A stretch of DNA of 64,000 bases, from assembly GCF_014641455.1 (NCBI RefSeq), contig NZ_BMHT01000007.1, positions 272,219-336,218 on the forward strand. The letters run 5' to 3'. Positions within the stretch are counted from its first letter, which is position 1. Every line of letters starts with the position of its first letter. The notes beneath the pieces were generated by a model, which saw only the letters and a list, made by a program, of their open reading frames with translations, ran no database searches and was not told the DNA's origin. Below are positions 1-9,790 of the stretch, piece after piece. Both the position numbers and the translations under genes were made by a program. The DNA is from Hymenobacter cavernae. GTDB lineage: Bacteria > Bacteroidota > Bacteroidia > Cytophagales > Hymenobacteraceae.

Positions 1-45
1 CTGATGCAAATGGAAGAGTACAAACCCTTTAAGGCGTGGTGGTAG
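1..45 (+). CDS. cas1: CRISPR-associated endonuclease Cas1, C-terminal end only
   Basis: Only the last 14 codons and the TAG stop are inside the window; they read LMQMEEYKPFKAWW. A C-terminus of the type YKPFxxWW directly in front of cas2 is typical of Cas1 in type I systems. Cas1 is the integrase that inserts new spacers at the leader end of the array together with Cas2. The stop lies one base before the cas2 start codon, so the two genes are translationally linked. The identity rests mostly on position and on this short tail. Confidence 0.8.
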   Translation: MMQMEEYKPFKAWW

Positions 46-46
46 G

Positions 47-310
47 ATGTACGTATTGCTAGTGTATGACATTAAGGAGAAGCGCGTGGGCAAAATGCTC
101 AAGCTCTGCCGCCGCTACCTGAATTGGATTCAGAATTCAGTGTTTGAGGGGGAAATTACCGAAGTGAAGTTGAAAGAGCTGCTAGCCAAAGCCGCCGACT
201 TTCTGGATACGGAGGAGGATAGCGTGCTTATCTTCAAAAGCCGCAGCCAGCAGTGGCTGGAAAAGCAAGTGCTAGGGCAGGAGCGTAACCGTTTGGATAC
301 GTTTCTGTAG
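47..310 (+). CDS. cas2: CRISPR-associated protein Cas2
   Basis: An 87-residue protein of normal Cas2 length. It begins MYVLLVYDI, the first beta strand of the ferredoxin-like fold ending in the conserved Asp (residue 8), and continues with the usual helix containing KMLKLCRRYLNWIQNSVFEG, where xxQxSVFEG is a Cas2 hallmark. Cas2 dimers bridge two Cas1 dimers to form the spacer integration complex. The gene follows cas1 by one base and is followed by a leader of about 195 bp and then the array, the classic adaptation-module order. Length and motif fit type I-A/I-B Cas2 better than I-E or II-A, but the effector genes are outside the window. Confidence 0.95.
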   Translation: MYVLLVYDIKEKRVGKMLKLCRRYLNWIQNSVFEGEITEVKLKELLAKAADFLDTEEDSVLIFKSRSQQWLEKQVLGQERNRLDTFL

Positions 311-505
311 CGTCGGTAAGTCGTCGCTCACGCGCAGAGAAGTAACCTAGGTGCTGCTTAGGTAGTAGTATTTTCGTAATGCGTTGATTCACAGTCGTCG
401 TCGATACCCCGCTAAAATCGTATTACAGATGATCGACGACTTGTTGGTATGATAGAGGCAGGATTTATGTAGCTTTCCGCTGTTGAAACGGCCTTTTCTT
501 AACGG
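311..505 (+). promoter_or_regulatory. CRISPR leader
   Basis: This 195-bp non-coding stretch lies between cas2 and the first repeat. Repeats at this end are perfect while those at the far end (near 5200) are degenerate, so new spacers are presumably added here and transcription runs from here. A possible weak Bacteroidota -7 element, TAGCTTTC at 470-477, has TTG triplets about 23 bp upstream. The exact promoter and any integration-anchoring site cannot be fixed by eye. Confidence 0.7.
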
Positions 506-3500
506 CTATTAATCGGACTAGGTGGAATTGAAATAAGTAGCCGAACGAGGGCCGGAGCTTATAACGGGCCTATTAATCGGACTAGGTGGAATTGAAATCG
601 AAAAAGAAAGCACTGCCTGCCACGTATCGAAGGCCTATTAATCGGACTAGGTGGAATTGAAATTACTGAGTTCGCAATGGTAGCTGAACGCGGGCCTGAC
701 TATTAATCGGACTAGGTGGAATTGAAATCGGCTTTTTTAACGAACGTCAGCGCGGCCGTTACCGCTATTAATCGGACTAGGTGGAATTGAAATGCCGCAG
801 GAAGTGACGCGGAAACTGATGCGTTGAACCTATTAATCGGACTAGGTGGAATTGAAATGGAACGTACCTGGTGCTCTACTAGGGGCTGGTGTGCTATTAA
901 TCGGACTAGGTGGAATTGAAATTAGTGTATGCCTGCCTGTACTTCGCTCCTTTGAAGCTATTAATCGGACTAGGTGGAATTGAAATAGTATTCCGGCTCC
1001 GGGTAGTACTCGATGTTATCCGCTATTAATCGGACTAGGTGGAATTGAAATATGCAAAAGCAGGCAGGATAAACAATAGGAAAGCCACTATTAATCGGAC
1101 TAGGTGGAATTGAAATATCTTCCAGCATCACGACACTAATACCATTGCTGTCTATTAATCGGACTAGGTGGAATTGAAATAACTACTAGAAGGGCAGCAA
1201 GCAGATTTAGAGCGTCCTATTAATCGGACTAGGTGGAATTGAAATAAAGATGAACCCGACAGAGGGGGCAACGTCATCTTCACTATTAATCGGACTAGGT
1301 GGAATTGAAATAGGTTGACATGATTAAGAAGCACCTCAATATGGTGCTATTAATCGGACTAGGTGGAATTGAAATCACACAGCCCGTTTCGCTACCGGTT
1401 TTCAATAAAATCTATTAATCGGACTAGGTGGAATTGAAATAGAAGTGCAAGCGCTAACCAAGCGCAATAAGCTTGTCTATTAATCGGACTAGGTGGAATT
1501 GAAATCGGTGAAACGGTGTTTACGCCTTTCGGGGGAATAGGCTATTAATCGGACTAGGTGGAATTGAAATGTTCTACCCGCGGCATCTTCTCCTGCGTGT
1601 AGGTGCTATTAATCGGACTAGGTGGAATTGAAATGAAGAACATCCGATAGTACCCATTCAGGTAAATAACCTATTAATCGGACTAGGTGGAATTGAAATA
1701 AAATAGCATTGTTCGCGTCCTGTGGGTGGAGCGACCTATTAATCGGACTAGGTGGAATTGAAATGAATTTCTTCCGCTACCTTTTCCAACTCATTAGTCA
1801 GCTATTAATCGGACTAGGTGGAATTGAAATAGGTGCCCGCCACCGACAATTTCCTGCTGGCGATTACTATTAATCGGACTAGGTGGAATTGAAATGTAGT
1901 TGCAGCTCCAAGGGCTTCACATCGAACACCACTATTAATCGGACTAGGTGGAATTGAAATGACTTTGCGTTCTTGGAGTTCAGCGCACGGAAGATTCTAT
2001 TAATCGGACTAGGTGGAATTGAAATTATTTTAAGTCAAGCTTTTGTTGCACGGGTGTTTTTCTATTAATCGGACTAGGTGGAATTGAAATATGCTTTATC
2101 GCGGGAGTGCTTTACTTCTTTGATGTACTATTAATCGGACTAGGTGGAATTGAAATGACTGCATAGCCTGTGATTACGGCTTACAAGGACACCTATTAAT
2201 CGGACTAGGTGGAATTGAAATTAGGGCCGTACGATTAGCAGGCAAGGCAAGGACACCCTATTAATCGGACTAGGTGGAATTGAAATTGTGCCGTTGATAA
2301 TAAGCAACCCAACCCGTTCCAGCTATTAATCGGACTAGGTGGAATTGAAATTACTCAGCCGCTTGAGCCTGTCAATCCTGCTGAACACTATTAATCGGAC
2401 TAGGTGGAATTGAAATGGTACTGGACCTAACCAATCCTGATTTACAACCCGAACTATTAATCGGACTAGGTGGAATTGAAATGATATGGAGCTGCCAAAA
2501 CAATTAATTGCGCAGCGGCTATTAATCGGACTAGGTGGAATTGAAATCAAGGAGTATTTACTTCTGTGACGGCGTGGCCTGCTATTAATCGGACTAGGTG
2601 GAATTGAAATAGGGTTTGAGCGATTGTCGCGTTATCAACCGTCTGACTATTAATCGGACTAGGTGGAATTGAAATGATTTCCTGCCGCAGCTGCTCCATT
2701 GGAGCGCCGGTCTATTAATCGGACTAGGTGGAATTGAAATACGGTTGCCGGATCTATTCGGCCATGAGCCAGCGCGCTATTAATCGGACTAGGTGGAATT
2801 GAAATTAGATTTACACACTTCAAGCCTCCACCACCGAATGCTATTAATCGGACTAGGTGGAATTGAAATGATTAAACGCGGGTTTATCAACTACATGCAC
2901 GAGCCTATTAATCGGACTAGGTGGAATTGAAATCGTGTACGTCGATCCACGGATTGATCAGTTCAACCAGCTATTAATCGGACTAGGTGGAATTGAAATA
3001 CCGCAATAACTGGCTAGGTTCGCTGGTGGTGATGACTATTAATCGGACTAGGTGGAATTGAAATGGTAGAGCTGGAATATAACCGCCTCAAACTCTACCT
3101 GCTATTAATCGGACTAGGTGGAATTGAAATGCGTAAATCACTCTACGCTTCCTTCCGCGACCTCTACTATTAATCGGACTAGGTGGAATTGAAATGGCGG
3201 AGAGGAGCCGGATAATAGGTGCGGAAATGCAGCTATTAATCGGACTAGGTGGAACTGAAATTACTGTATGGTAGTCCTGAATAGGGCGAATGTGTACCTA
3301 TTAATCGGACTAGGTGGAATTGAAATACGGGTATGCCGTGGCTTTTGGCTATCAAAATGGCCTATTAATCGGACTAGGTGGAATTGAAATTAGACAAGCA
3401 AACCTGGACGCTGATTAAGAAAATCACCTATTAATCGGACTAGGTGGAATTGAAATAATATCAACCGCGTCGAGTTTACCACTACTTCAATCCTATTAAT

Positions 3501-5218
3501 CGGACTAGGTGGAATTGAAATAGCAGCGGCACTAAGTCCAGCGTGCGCGTATCCGTGCTATTAATCGGACTAGGTGGAATTGAAATGGCTGTACAATTCC
3601 TCTTTCGTTGCACCGGGTACCTCTATTAATCGGACTAGGTGGAATTGAAATGATCAGGCTGAACACGCAGACGCACTTGGTACCCGCTATTAATCGGACT
3701 AGGTGGAATTGAAATGATGCTCCAGCGGTTATTCTCGAAAACCACCGTATCCCTATTAATCGGACTAGGTGGAATTGAAATACCGACACGCAGTCGGAGA
3801 TTAAGATGCACATGGACCTATTAATCGGACTAGGTGGAATTGAAATAGGCTCAGTCTTACTACGAGAACACCCGCCAAGCCTACTATTAATCGGACTAGG
3901 TGGAATTGAAATGGCTTGGCTTGCCTGATACCGATCCGACGGCGTTACCTATTAATCGGACTAGGTGGAATTGAAATCACGTTCACTATGCCGAGTGGCG
4001 CCAGCGCAGAAGTCTATTAATCGGACTAGGTGGAATTGAAATTAGGAACTTCGCCGCAAGTGGATTAGCGGGCATCAGGCTATTAATCGGACTAGGTGGA
4101 ATTGAAATGATGCCGTGAGCAGCGGCAAGCAGATGTACCTCTACCCTATTAATCGGACTAGGTGGAATTGAAATTGAACCGGCTGAAGGAGTTCCGGAAG
4201 GAGCTGCCGTTCTATTAATCGGACTAGGTGGAATTGAAATTAGCTAATGTCATTGTCTCGTCGAACATGGGACAGGCTATTAATCGGACTAGGTGGAATT
4301 GAAATGAAGCGGGCGGGCGGTGCTACAAAACTGCCACGCAGCTATTAATCGGACTAGGTGGAATTGAAATAAGGTGTAAATGGAGGTATTCAGACGGGGG
4401 TAGTCGGCTATTAATCGGACTAGGTGGAATTGAAATTGAACAGTCAGAACAAGTAGGAGAACAGGCTTTTAGCTATTAATCGGACTAGGTGGAATTGAAA
4501 TTTCTGTTCGGCTGTAGTAGCGGCGGCGTTTGGCCGGGCTATTAATCGGACTAGGTGGAATTGAAATTGACAGGTGCCGCGCATGTACTCTGCCCTAGTT
4601 GCCGCTATTAATCGGACTAGGTGGAATTGAAATCGGATTCCGTTCGCTGGATTCACCACCAGCTGCGGCCTATTAATCGGACTAGGTGGAATTGAAATCT
4701 GGAAACTCAGCACTAGAAGCTGTCACTGAAGCCGCTATTAATCGGACTAGGTGGAATTGAAATGATGAACAGGTAGCGGTAGGAGACAGCATTGTACAGC
4801 TATTAATCGGACTAGGTGGAATTGAAATAAGATAGTACCGTCAGGTAAGCCGGTAGTATCCTTCTATTAATCGGACTAGGTGGAATTGAAATTGGGGATT
4901 ACGTCCGCCGCAGCTCTTGGTCCGATTGCTATTAATCGGACTAGGTGGAATTAAAATTCTTAGAAAATGCGCCGCAGGATAGAATGGAGCTACGCTATTA
5001 ATCGGACTAGGTGGAATTGAAATTTTACCAGCACCAGGTTATACCACAGGCAGTTGAGGCTATTAATCGGACTAGGTGGAATTGAAATGTTGCAAAATAA
5101 GTTTGGGAAAGTGATATTATGGGTCTATTAATCGGACTAGGTGGAATTGAAATCTGTTATAAGGTGTATCCCCGCGCTCGGTGCCAAAGCTATTAATCGG
5201 ACTAGGTGGAATTGAAGT
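506..5218 (+). CRISPR. CRISPR array, 73 repeats of 29 bp and 72 spacers
   Basis: The repeat starts CTATTAATCGG and ends GGAATTGAAAT (29 bp). By eye I count 73 copies from 506 to 5190, spaced 63-66 bp apart, giving 72 spacers of 34-37 bp. Nearly all copies are identical. Exceptions are the copy at 3233 (GGAATTG to GGAACTG), the copy at 4929 (TTGAAAT to TTAAAAT) and the last at 5190 (GAAAT to GAAGT). The eight-base 3' end ATTGAAAT resembles the crRNA 5' handle of type I-B and related systems, where ATTGAAAS is common, so subtype I-B is the likeliest assignment. cas1-cas2 lie immediately upstream. Open reading frames across the array on the minus strand are translations of the repeat and not genes. 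Confidence 0.98.
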
Positions 5219-5252
5219 TGTAGCTCACAGTGTGGTTACCTACGTCGAGAGG

Positions 5253-5281
5253 CGCTTGGCTGCGACTGGTGGAATTAAAGA
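5253..5281 (+). repeat. decayed 74th CRISPR repeat
   Basis: At 5268-5276 the sequence GGTGGAATT reappears exactly where the next repeat should carry it, preceded by GCGACT (compare CGGACTA) and followed by AAAG. The implied unit spans 5253-5281, 63 bp after the last clear repeat, leaving a 34-bp spacer at 5219-5252. The first half is heavily mutated. This looks like an eroded trailer-end repeat and supports a leader at the 311-505 side. Confidence 0.6.
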
Positions 5282-5350
5282 CGGTGTTCTTGCCTAGAAG
5301 TGGATAAAACAACATAATATTGGCAAATAGCCGCTTACTAGCACTTTAGC

Positions 5351-5381
5351 CTTGCGCGGTGCTTTTTGACTTCTATATTTG
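5351..5381 (+). promoter_or_regulatory. Bacteroidota-type promoter of the riboswitch/cys gene
   Basis: TATATTTG at 5374-5381 matches the Bacteroidota -7 consensus TAnnTTTG. A TTG triplet at 5352-5354 lies 19 bp upstream, in the place of the -33 TTTG element. Transcription would start near 5388, shortly before the riboswitch aptamer at 5405, which makes this an internally consistent promoter assignment. Confidence 0.65.
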
Positions 5382-5404
5382 CGATGCGCTCCTTTGCCGG
5401 AGCA

Positions 5405-5515
5405 CTTATCAAGAAAGGCGGAGGGACAGGCCCTGTGAAGCCTTAGCAACCAGTAGCAATACCAGGTGCTAAATCCTGTTCTGAGTCGGCTGCAGCCCGC
5501 TCAGAAGAAGATAAG
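5405..5515 (+). ncRNA. SAM-I riboswitch (S box)
   Basis: The aptamer core is recognisable: AAGAAAGGCGGAGGGA followed by GGCCCTGTGAAGCC, TTAGCAACC and GGTGCTAAATCCTG. P1 is formed by CTTATC (5405-5410) with GATAAG (5510-5515), and a P4-like stem by CTGAG (5481-5485) with CTCAG (5500-5504). These are the conserved elements of the S-adenosylmethionine riboswitch. An alternative pairing, TCAGAAGA (5501-5508) with TCTTCTGA (5543-5550), would compete with P4 and P1 and may be part of the expression platform, followed by a T run at about 5566. It sits in front of a cysteine synthase family gene, consistent with SAM-dependent repression of sulfur amino acid synthesis. Confidence 0.93.
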
Positions 5516-5658
5516 TTATAAGATGCTCATCACGCGGTGCTGCTCTTCTGACTTGTCGGGAGGGCATTTTTTATGCGCTTTCGATAAGCTTTCTTGATCA
5601 AGTGCTTACGGAAAAAGAGAGGCGTTCGTCAACCGTTCAACCTCCTCGAACCTCCGTT

Positions 5659-6831
5659 ATGTCTGTCGCTACCTGCTCCCCGCGTTCCGTTTCTTCTTCC
5701 TTTCTGACTGGTACTCGTGCTGCTCGCCGAACAGTTGTGCTGCTGCCTAAGGTGCCTCAACTGACTGTATTAGAGGAGCATGCGGTTTTGCCTTGTTGTC
5801 TTTCGCCGGAGCTGGAAGAGAAGTTCAACCACCTGTGGCACTTGGTGGGCAACACGCCCATGCTGGAGCTGCACTACCGCTACCTAGGTCAGCCCGGCCG
5901 CATCTACGTGAAGTGCGAGCACTACAACCTGACCGGCAGCCTCAAAGACCGTATGGCCCTCTTTATCTTGCAGGAGGCCTACAAAAACGGCGAGATTAAG
6001 CCTGGTGATACCATTGTAGAAGCTACCAGCGGCAACACCGGCATTGCCTTTGCCGCCATCGGCAGGGCACTGGGGCACCCGGTGCGCATCATCATGCCTG
6101 ACTGGCTCAGCGCCGAGCGTGTGAACATCATCAAGAGCCTGGGGGCTGAGATTACGCTGATTAGCAAGGCCCAGGGTGGCTTTCTGGGCAGCATTGCCTT
6201 GGCGGAGGAAATAGCGGCGTCCCGCTCCGATGTGTTTCTGCCCCGGCAATTTGAGAACAGCTGCAACGCTAAAGCCCACGCCAAAACTACCGGCGTAGAA
6301 ATTTGTGCGCAGCTGAAAAAGCTAGGTCGCGTGCCCGATGCGTTTGTGGCGGGTGTGGGTACGGGGGGCACCGTGATGGGCGTGGGCAGCTATCTGCGCA
6401 GCCAAAACCCGGCCGTGCGCATTCACCCCCTGGAACCCGCCGAGTCGCCGACACTGACCACGGGCTACAAGGTGGGCTCACACCGCATCCAGGGGATTTC
6501 CGATGAGTTTATTCCCGCCATTGTCAAGCTCGACGAACTCAATGAGGTAGTGCAGGCCAACGACGGCGACGCCATCTTGGTGGCCCAAAAGTTAGCTACT
6601 GAGCTAGGGTTGGCCGTCGGAATTTCGTCGGGTGCGAATGTGATTGGGGCTATTCGGCAAGCTGCCGCGCTTGGGCCCGATGCTACCGTGGTGACGCTGC
6701 TGTGCGACAGCAACAAGAAGTATCTGAGCACTGATCTGCTCAAGGAAGAGCCGGTGCGGGCGGGTTACCTGGCTCCTGAGCTGGAGTTTACGCACTATCA
6801 GCCGATTAGCCGCCTGAGCTTTCCGGTGTAA
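5659..6831 (+). CDS. PLP-dependent cysteine synthase / cystathionine beta-synthase family protein
   Basis: A fold-type II PLP enzyme that makes cysteine from O-acetylserine and sulfide, or cystathionine from serine and homocysteine. From the chosen start, the catalytic Lys is at about residue 96 in NLTGSLKDRMA, the substrate loop TSGNTGI is at 123-129, and the PLP phosphate-binding loop GVGTGGT is at 232-238. The enzyme core starts near FNHLWHLVGNTPMLEL (about residue 56), leaving an unusual Ser/Arg-rich N-terminal stretch, so the true start could be further downstream. A GTG at 5602 would give an even longer and less likely product. A SAM-I riboswitch lies upstream, which fits a role in cysteine/methionine metabolism. 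CysK, CysM and CBS cannot be separated from sequence alone. Confidence 0.88.
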   Translation: MSVATCSPRSVSSSFLTGTRAARRTVVLLPKVPQLTVLEEHAVLPCCLSPELEEKFNHLWHLVGNTPMLELHYRYLGQPGRIYVKCEHYNLTGSLKDRMALFILQEAYKNGEIKPGDTIVEATSGNTGIAFAAIGRALGHPVRIIMPDWLSAERVNIIKSLGAEITLISKAQGGFLGSIALAEEIAASRSDVFLPRQFENSCNAKAHAKTTGVEICAQLKKLGRVPDAFVAGVGTGGTVMGVGSYLRSQNPAVRIHPLEPAESPTLTTGYKVGSHRIQGISDEFIPAIVKLDELNEVVQANDGDAILVAQKLATELGLAVGISSGANVIGAIRQAAALGPDATVVTLLCDSNKKYLSTDLLKEEPVRAGYLAPELEFTHYQPISRLSFPV

Positions 6832-6947
6832 GGCCAGGTAGACAGGCTAGGTTTTAGACAAAAACTCAGCTGACCTGTGGCTGCTCGATGTGCCCGCACC
6901 AGCTTCGTTACCTTGCGGAAGATGCCCGAACGGATATTGTGAACAGG

Positions 6948-7337
6948 TTATTTCACCAGCAGTGTCCGCACCTTGCCGGTCTGTTTGTCTACTTCGAAAG
7001 CAGCGCGGTTGGGCATTCGGCCGGCCCAATCGGTGCGCGGCACCAGCACTTGCCATTGCGTGTCGACGTCTACGACGCTCGCCGAGTCAACCACGTAAAG
7101 ATTTACGTTGGGTTGCGCTTTCAAGTAGCGGGCTATGGCGTCGCGGGCCGCTGCTTCGGTTGGAGCGGCTGTTGCGGTCGGGGCTGCCGTTTGGACTGTT
7201 TGGGTGGCAACTGCGTCAGCCGCCACGGGTTTGGCTTGCTGACAGCTGGCTAGTATTCCCATTATTGCTAAAGCTAGGTAGCGTTTTTGTAGCGGCAAAA
7301 AAGCGGAAGGAGGTAGGGAGGCAGGGCGGTTGTTCAC
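6948..7337 (-). CDS. putative lipoprotein, unknown function
   Basis: A 129-residue product starting at GTG (7337); no in-frame ATG lies before the signal sequence. KRYLALAIMGILASC is a short hydrophobic helix ending in a lipobox, so the mature protein would be lipid-anchored at the Cys of LASCQQ. An Ala/Thr-rich linker (VAADAVATQTVQTAAPTATAA) leads to a small domain, EAAARDAIARYLKAQPNVNLYVV to the C-terminus, with alternating beta-type residues. No family is recognised. It is convergent with the cysteine synthase gene, 116 bp away. Confidence 0.55.
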   Translation of the reverse strand: MNNRPASLPPSAFLPLQKRYLALAIMGILASCQQAKPVAADAVATQTVQTAAPTATAAPTEAAARDAIARYLKAQPNVNLYVVDSASVVDVDTQWQVLVPRTDWAGRMPNRAAFEVDKQTGKVRTLLVK

Positions 7338-7465
7338 TAAATGGGTTTGGCTATCAATTGCTTACGAAAGTAATGCGCTTTTGCGCGGCCACAAGATACA
7401 GCTTACGGGCTAGTCTGCTCTGGTATCTACGGTTGAGGTTAAAGCGCCAAAACCTTCGTGGACAG

Positions 7466-7981
7466 CTAGCTTTGCCGCAGCACCAGGCGCAGCGACAGCA
7501 CCCCCAGCAACAGGATGGCCGCCGCGAAGCAGCCCACCACAACCGCCCACAAACTCCGCTGTATAGCCGATTCGGGAGCGGGACGCAGCAGCAGCAGCGG
7601 GAGCACTACGGGGGCTAGGGTCTGGGGAATGGTAGCGCCCGCCAGCATTTCGCAAATGCCTACTGCACAAGCAAGTAACGTGGCTGCTCCTAATGCTATC
7701 TGTTGCCAGAAGGGCAAAGCCGGCATGAAGAATGGAGGCCACTGGGCAGGGTCAGTGGGGGCAGAGCGACGGAGCGCTTTGTGTCGGCTGCTGCGCTTGG
7801 TGAACTCATCCAGCCGGCGCTTTACGTCTTTCCGAAGGTGGATAAGCGTGAGCACGGCCACCACTACCACGAGGAAAGTGGAGACGGCAAAGACAATCAG
7901 CAGCGGGACCAGATACTCTTGCTGGCCTGGAGCAGCCGCCATTAGCAGAACCGAAGAAAACGCGGGCAGACGGTGATTCAT
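7466..7981 (-). CDS. hypothetical membrane protein
   Basis: A 171-residue product from the ATG at 7981 (a TTG at 8029 would add 16 residues). It shows one long hydrophobic segment near the N-terminus (YLVPLLIVFAVSTFLVVVVAVLTLI), then a very basic loop (HLRKDVKRRLDEFTKRSSRHKALRR), then two or three more hydrophobic segments (IALGAATLLACAVGI, LAPVVLPLLLL, LWAVVVGCFAAAILLLGVLSL). This predicts about four membrane helices. No known family is recognised. Confidence 0.55.
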   Translation of the reverse strand: MNHRLPAFSSVLLMAAAPGQQEYLVPLLIVFAVSTFLVVVVAVLTLIHLRKDVKRRLDEFTKRSSRHKALRRSAPTDPAQWPPFFMPALPFWQQIALGAATLLACAVGICEMLAGATIPQTLAPVVLPLLLLRPAPESAIQRSLWAVVVGCFAAAILLLGVLSLRLVLRQS

Positions 7982-8169
7982 CACGTGGAAAATACGCTTT
8001 TCAGGCGTTAGTCGTATGAGGTCGGGCAAAGAGGCACTCGCGCCGGGAGCCGCAAGCTAACAGGAGAACGTTGGCGTGCTGCATCCTATTCTACAGCTCG
8101 CTGACACTGCCCCCTTGCCAAAACACGCAAGCGGCCACACTGGCAGCAGGAGGCGGTTATTATCCGCAT

Positions 8170-8204
8170 AAAAAAGCCCCTGACCAAATTGGTGAGGGGC
8201 TTTT
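8170..8204. terminator. bidirectional intrinsic terminator after GH105
   Basis: AAAAAGCCCCTGACCAA pairs with TTGGTGAGGGGCTTTT around a very short loop, with A and T runs at both ends. It lies about 50 bp beyond the stop of the minus-strand GH105 gene, in the right place to end the pectin cluster transcript. Confidence 0.85.
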
Positions 8205-8253
8205 CGGAAAACGGAGCGTTGAATGCAAGGTTAGCGCGCGTACCTAGGTAGGC

Positions 8254-9615
8254 TTACTTGGTCATCTGCACCGAGCTGTCGTTGATTTCAAACGGGTGAT
8301 TTTTGAGCAGGCGAATCGTTTCGGCGCCGGCCAGAATAACCGGGCCGTAGCCGTGGGCCGCGTACACGTTTACGGGGCGGTAGTAGTAAAAGGCCGGGTC
8401 GAAGCCCATACCGGTGCCCACGCAGGTGCCTTCCACCTGACCGTTGGCGTTTACTTTGGTGCTCACCGCGTTCCAGGCCAGCAGCACCATCGGGCCGTAC
8501 GCTTTGGCATCGAGCCAGCCTTTGTTGATGGCGTGGGCAATGGCGTAGGCGTAGATAGCCGTGGCGGAAGTCTCTAAGTACGAGTCGTTTCGATCGAGGA
8601 GCTGGTGCCAGAAGCCCGTGCCCGACTGGCGCATAGCCAGGCCATCGGCGTGGGCGCGCAGCTGTGCCAGGATGGCGGCCCGGCCCGGATGATCTTCGGG
8701 TAGCACGTCCAGGATTTCAACTTTCGTCAGCAACGCCCAGCCGTTGGCGCGCGCCCAGTGAAACTCGGGATGCACGGCCATATCCTGCACCCAGCCGTGC
8801 ATGTAGAGGCCTTTCTGCTTATCGAACATGCGCTGCGAAAACTGCGTGAACTGCTTCACCACCTCGTCGTAGTAGCGCCGCTCGCCGGTGAGCTTGCCCA
8901 TCTGCGCTAGCGCCGGCAAACCCATGTACATGTCGTCGAGCCAGAGCGTGTTCGGCTGCGGCCGGTTGCGGGCCAGAGTACCATCCGAGAGCCGGAACTC
9001 CTTGGTCATGATGTAGTTGACGAAACTGTCGATCAGCGGACGCAGGTTGGGGGCGGAGAGGCCGGCGCTTTGCGCCTTGATCATGGAAGCCGTCAGGGCG
9101 CCGCCGTCGTCGAGGGCATGCGGGTTCATAAAGCCGCGCATGGGCGTGGGGCTCTGCGGGTTGGCCGTTTGGTAAGCGCGGTAATAGGGGGCTAGGTCCG
9201 AGAGAAACTTCAGGCGCGTGAACGTGTAGTCGGTGTATTTCTTGTCGCCGGTTACTTCGCCCGCCAGCAGCATGCCCGAGTACGTCACGCCCCATTCGTA
9301 GCTAGTCAGGCGGAAGTCGCCGGGCTTGATGATGGCGTCGGGGTTGAACTTGCCGCGGGTGCTGACGGCCGCATTTGTCTTTTTATCAACGAGTTCCGCG
9401 GGCGTAGCTTTGTCGAGGTAGTTATATACCCGATCCAACACCTGCTTCACGTCTTCGGGCTTGGTTTTGCCGTAGGGCACCGGGTAGTCGGGTTGCAAGA
9501 GGTGCAGGGGTGTGGTGGTGTCGTTGGCTTTGGGCGGGTTGGTTTGGGCCGAAGCCGTGACGGAACCTAGCAGCAGCAGACCTAGGGTGAAGGAGGGTAA
9601 ATGGGTGGTTTTCAT
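8254..9615 (-). CDS. unsaturated rhamnogalacturonyl hydrolase, GH105
   Basis: A 453-residue exported enzyme. The start at ATG 9615 gives a clear signal peptide (MKTTHLPSFTLGLLLLGSVTASAQ); a longer frame to 9720 runs through a palindromic repeat and is rejected. The (alpha/alpha)6-barrel family GH105 (YteR/RhiN type) is supported by FRLTSYEWGVTYSGMLLAGE, NTLWLDDMYMGLPAL (about 223-237, with the catalytic Asp in WLDDMYMG), WARANGWAL and the SYLETSATAIYAYAI tail. The enzyme hydrolyses the unsaturated galacturonyl residue that lyases leave on rhamnose. It ends the minus-strand PL9-CE12-GH105 series and is followed by a strong terminator. GH88 is a less likely relative. Confidence 0.9.
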   Translation of the reverse strand: MKTTHLPSFTLGLLLLGSVTASAQTNPPKANDTTTPLHLLQPDYPVPYGKTKPEDVKQVLDRVYNYLDKATPAELVDKKTNAAVSTRGKFNPDAIIKPGDFRLTSYEWGVTYSGMLLAGEVTGDKKYTDYTFTRLKFLSDLAPYYRAYQTANPQSPTPMRGFMNPHALDDGGALTASMIKAQSAGLSAPNLRPLIDSFVNYIMTKEFRLSDGTLARNRPQPNTLWLDDMYMGLPALAQMGKLTGERRYYDEVVKQFTQFSQRMFDKQKGLYMHGWVQDMAVHPEFHWARANGWALLTKVEILDVLPEDHPGRAAILAQLRAHADGLAMRQSGTGFWHQLLDRNDSYLETSATAIYAYAIAHAINKGWLDAKAYGPMVLLAWNAVSTKVNANGQVEGTCVGTGMGFDPAFYYYRPVNVYAAHGYGPVILAGAETIRLLKNHPFEINDSSVQMTK

Positions 9616-9623
9616 AGGCGAAT

Positions 9624-9790
9624 GTAGGAACGCGCCACGGCGCGTTCGGTCGTTGAAAGATTCGGCGTTGGCAGGTGCTCTTGTAGGAACGCGCCACGGT
9701 GCGTTCTGATAGTGAACCATTTGGCGTTGGATAACAGGGGCATTTCGCGCGAACGATGCAGGCGACGAACGCGCCGTGGCGCGTTCCTAC
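9624..9790. repeat. three copies of a GC palindrome repeat
   Basis: A 24-bp element beginning GTAGGAACGCGCC and ending CGCGTTC occurs at 9624-9647 and 9683-9706 in one orientation (the second with one mismatch) and at 9767-9790 inverted. Each is itself an imperfect hairpin (GAACGCGCC / GGCGCGTTC). The last copy overlaps the stop codon of the CE12 gene. The same element occurs twice more at 40577-40600 and 40633-40656. Confidence 0.85.

Noticed and set aside
2335..4713. Minus-strand reading frames of 70-95 residues inside the CRISPR array
   Set aside because: They are translations of the repeat (recurring FQFHLVRLI) and change with each spacer.
5884..6795. Several antisense frames over the cysteine synthase gene
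   Set aside because: They are shadows of a well-supported PLP enzyme and have no motifs.
6888..7618. Plus-strand frames up to 242 residues opposite the lipoprotein and membrane protein genes
   Set aside because: Composition is typical of GC-rich antisense frames, while the minus-strand proteins have signal or membrane segments.
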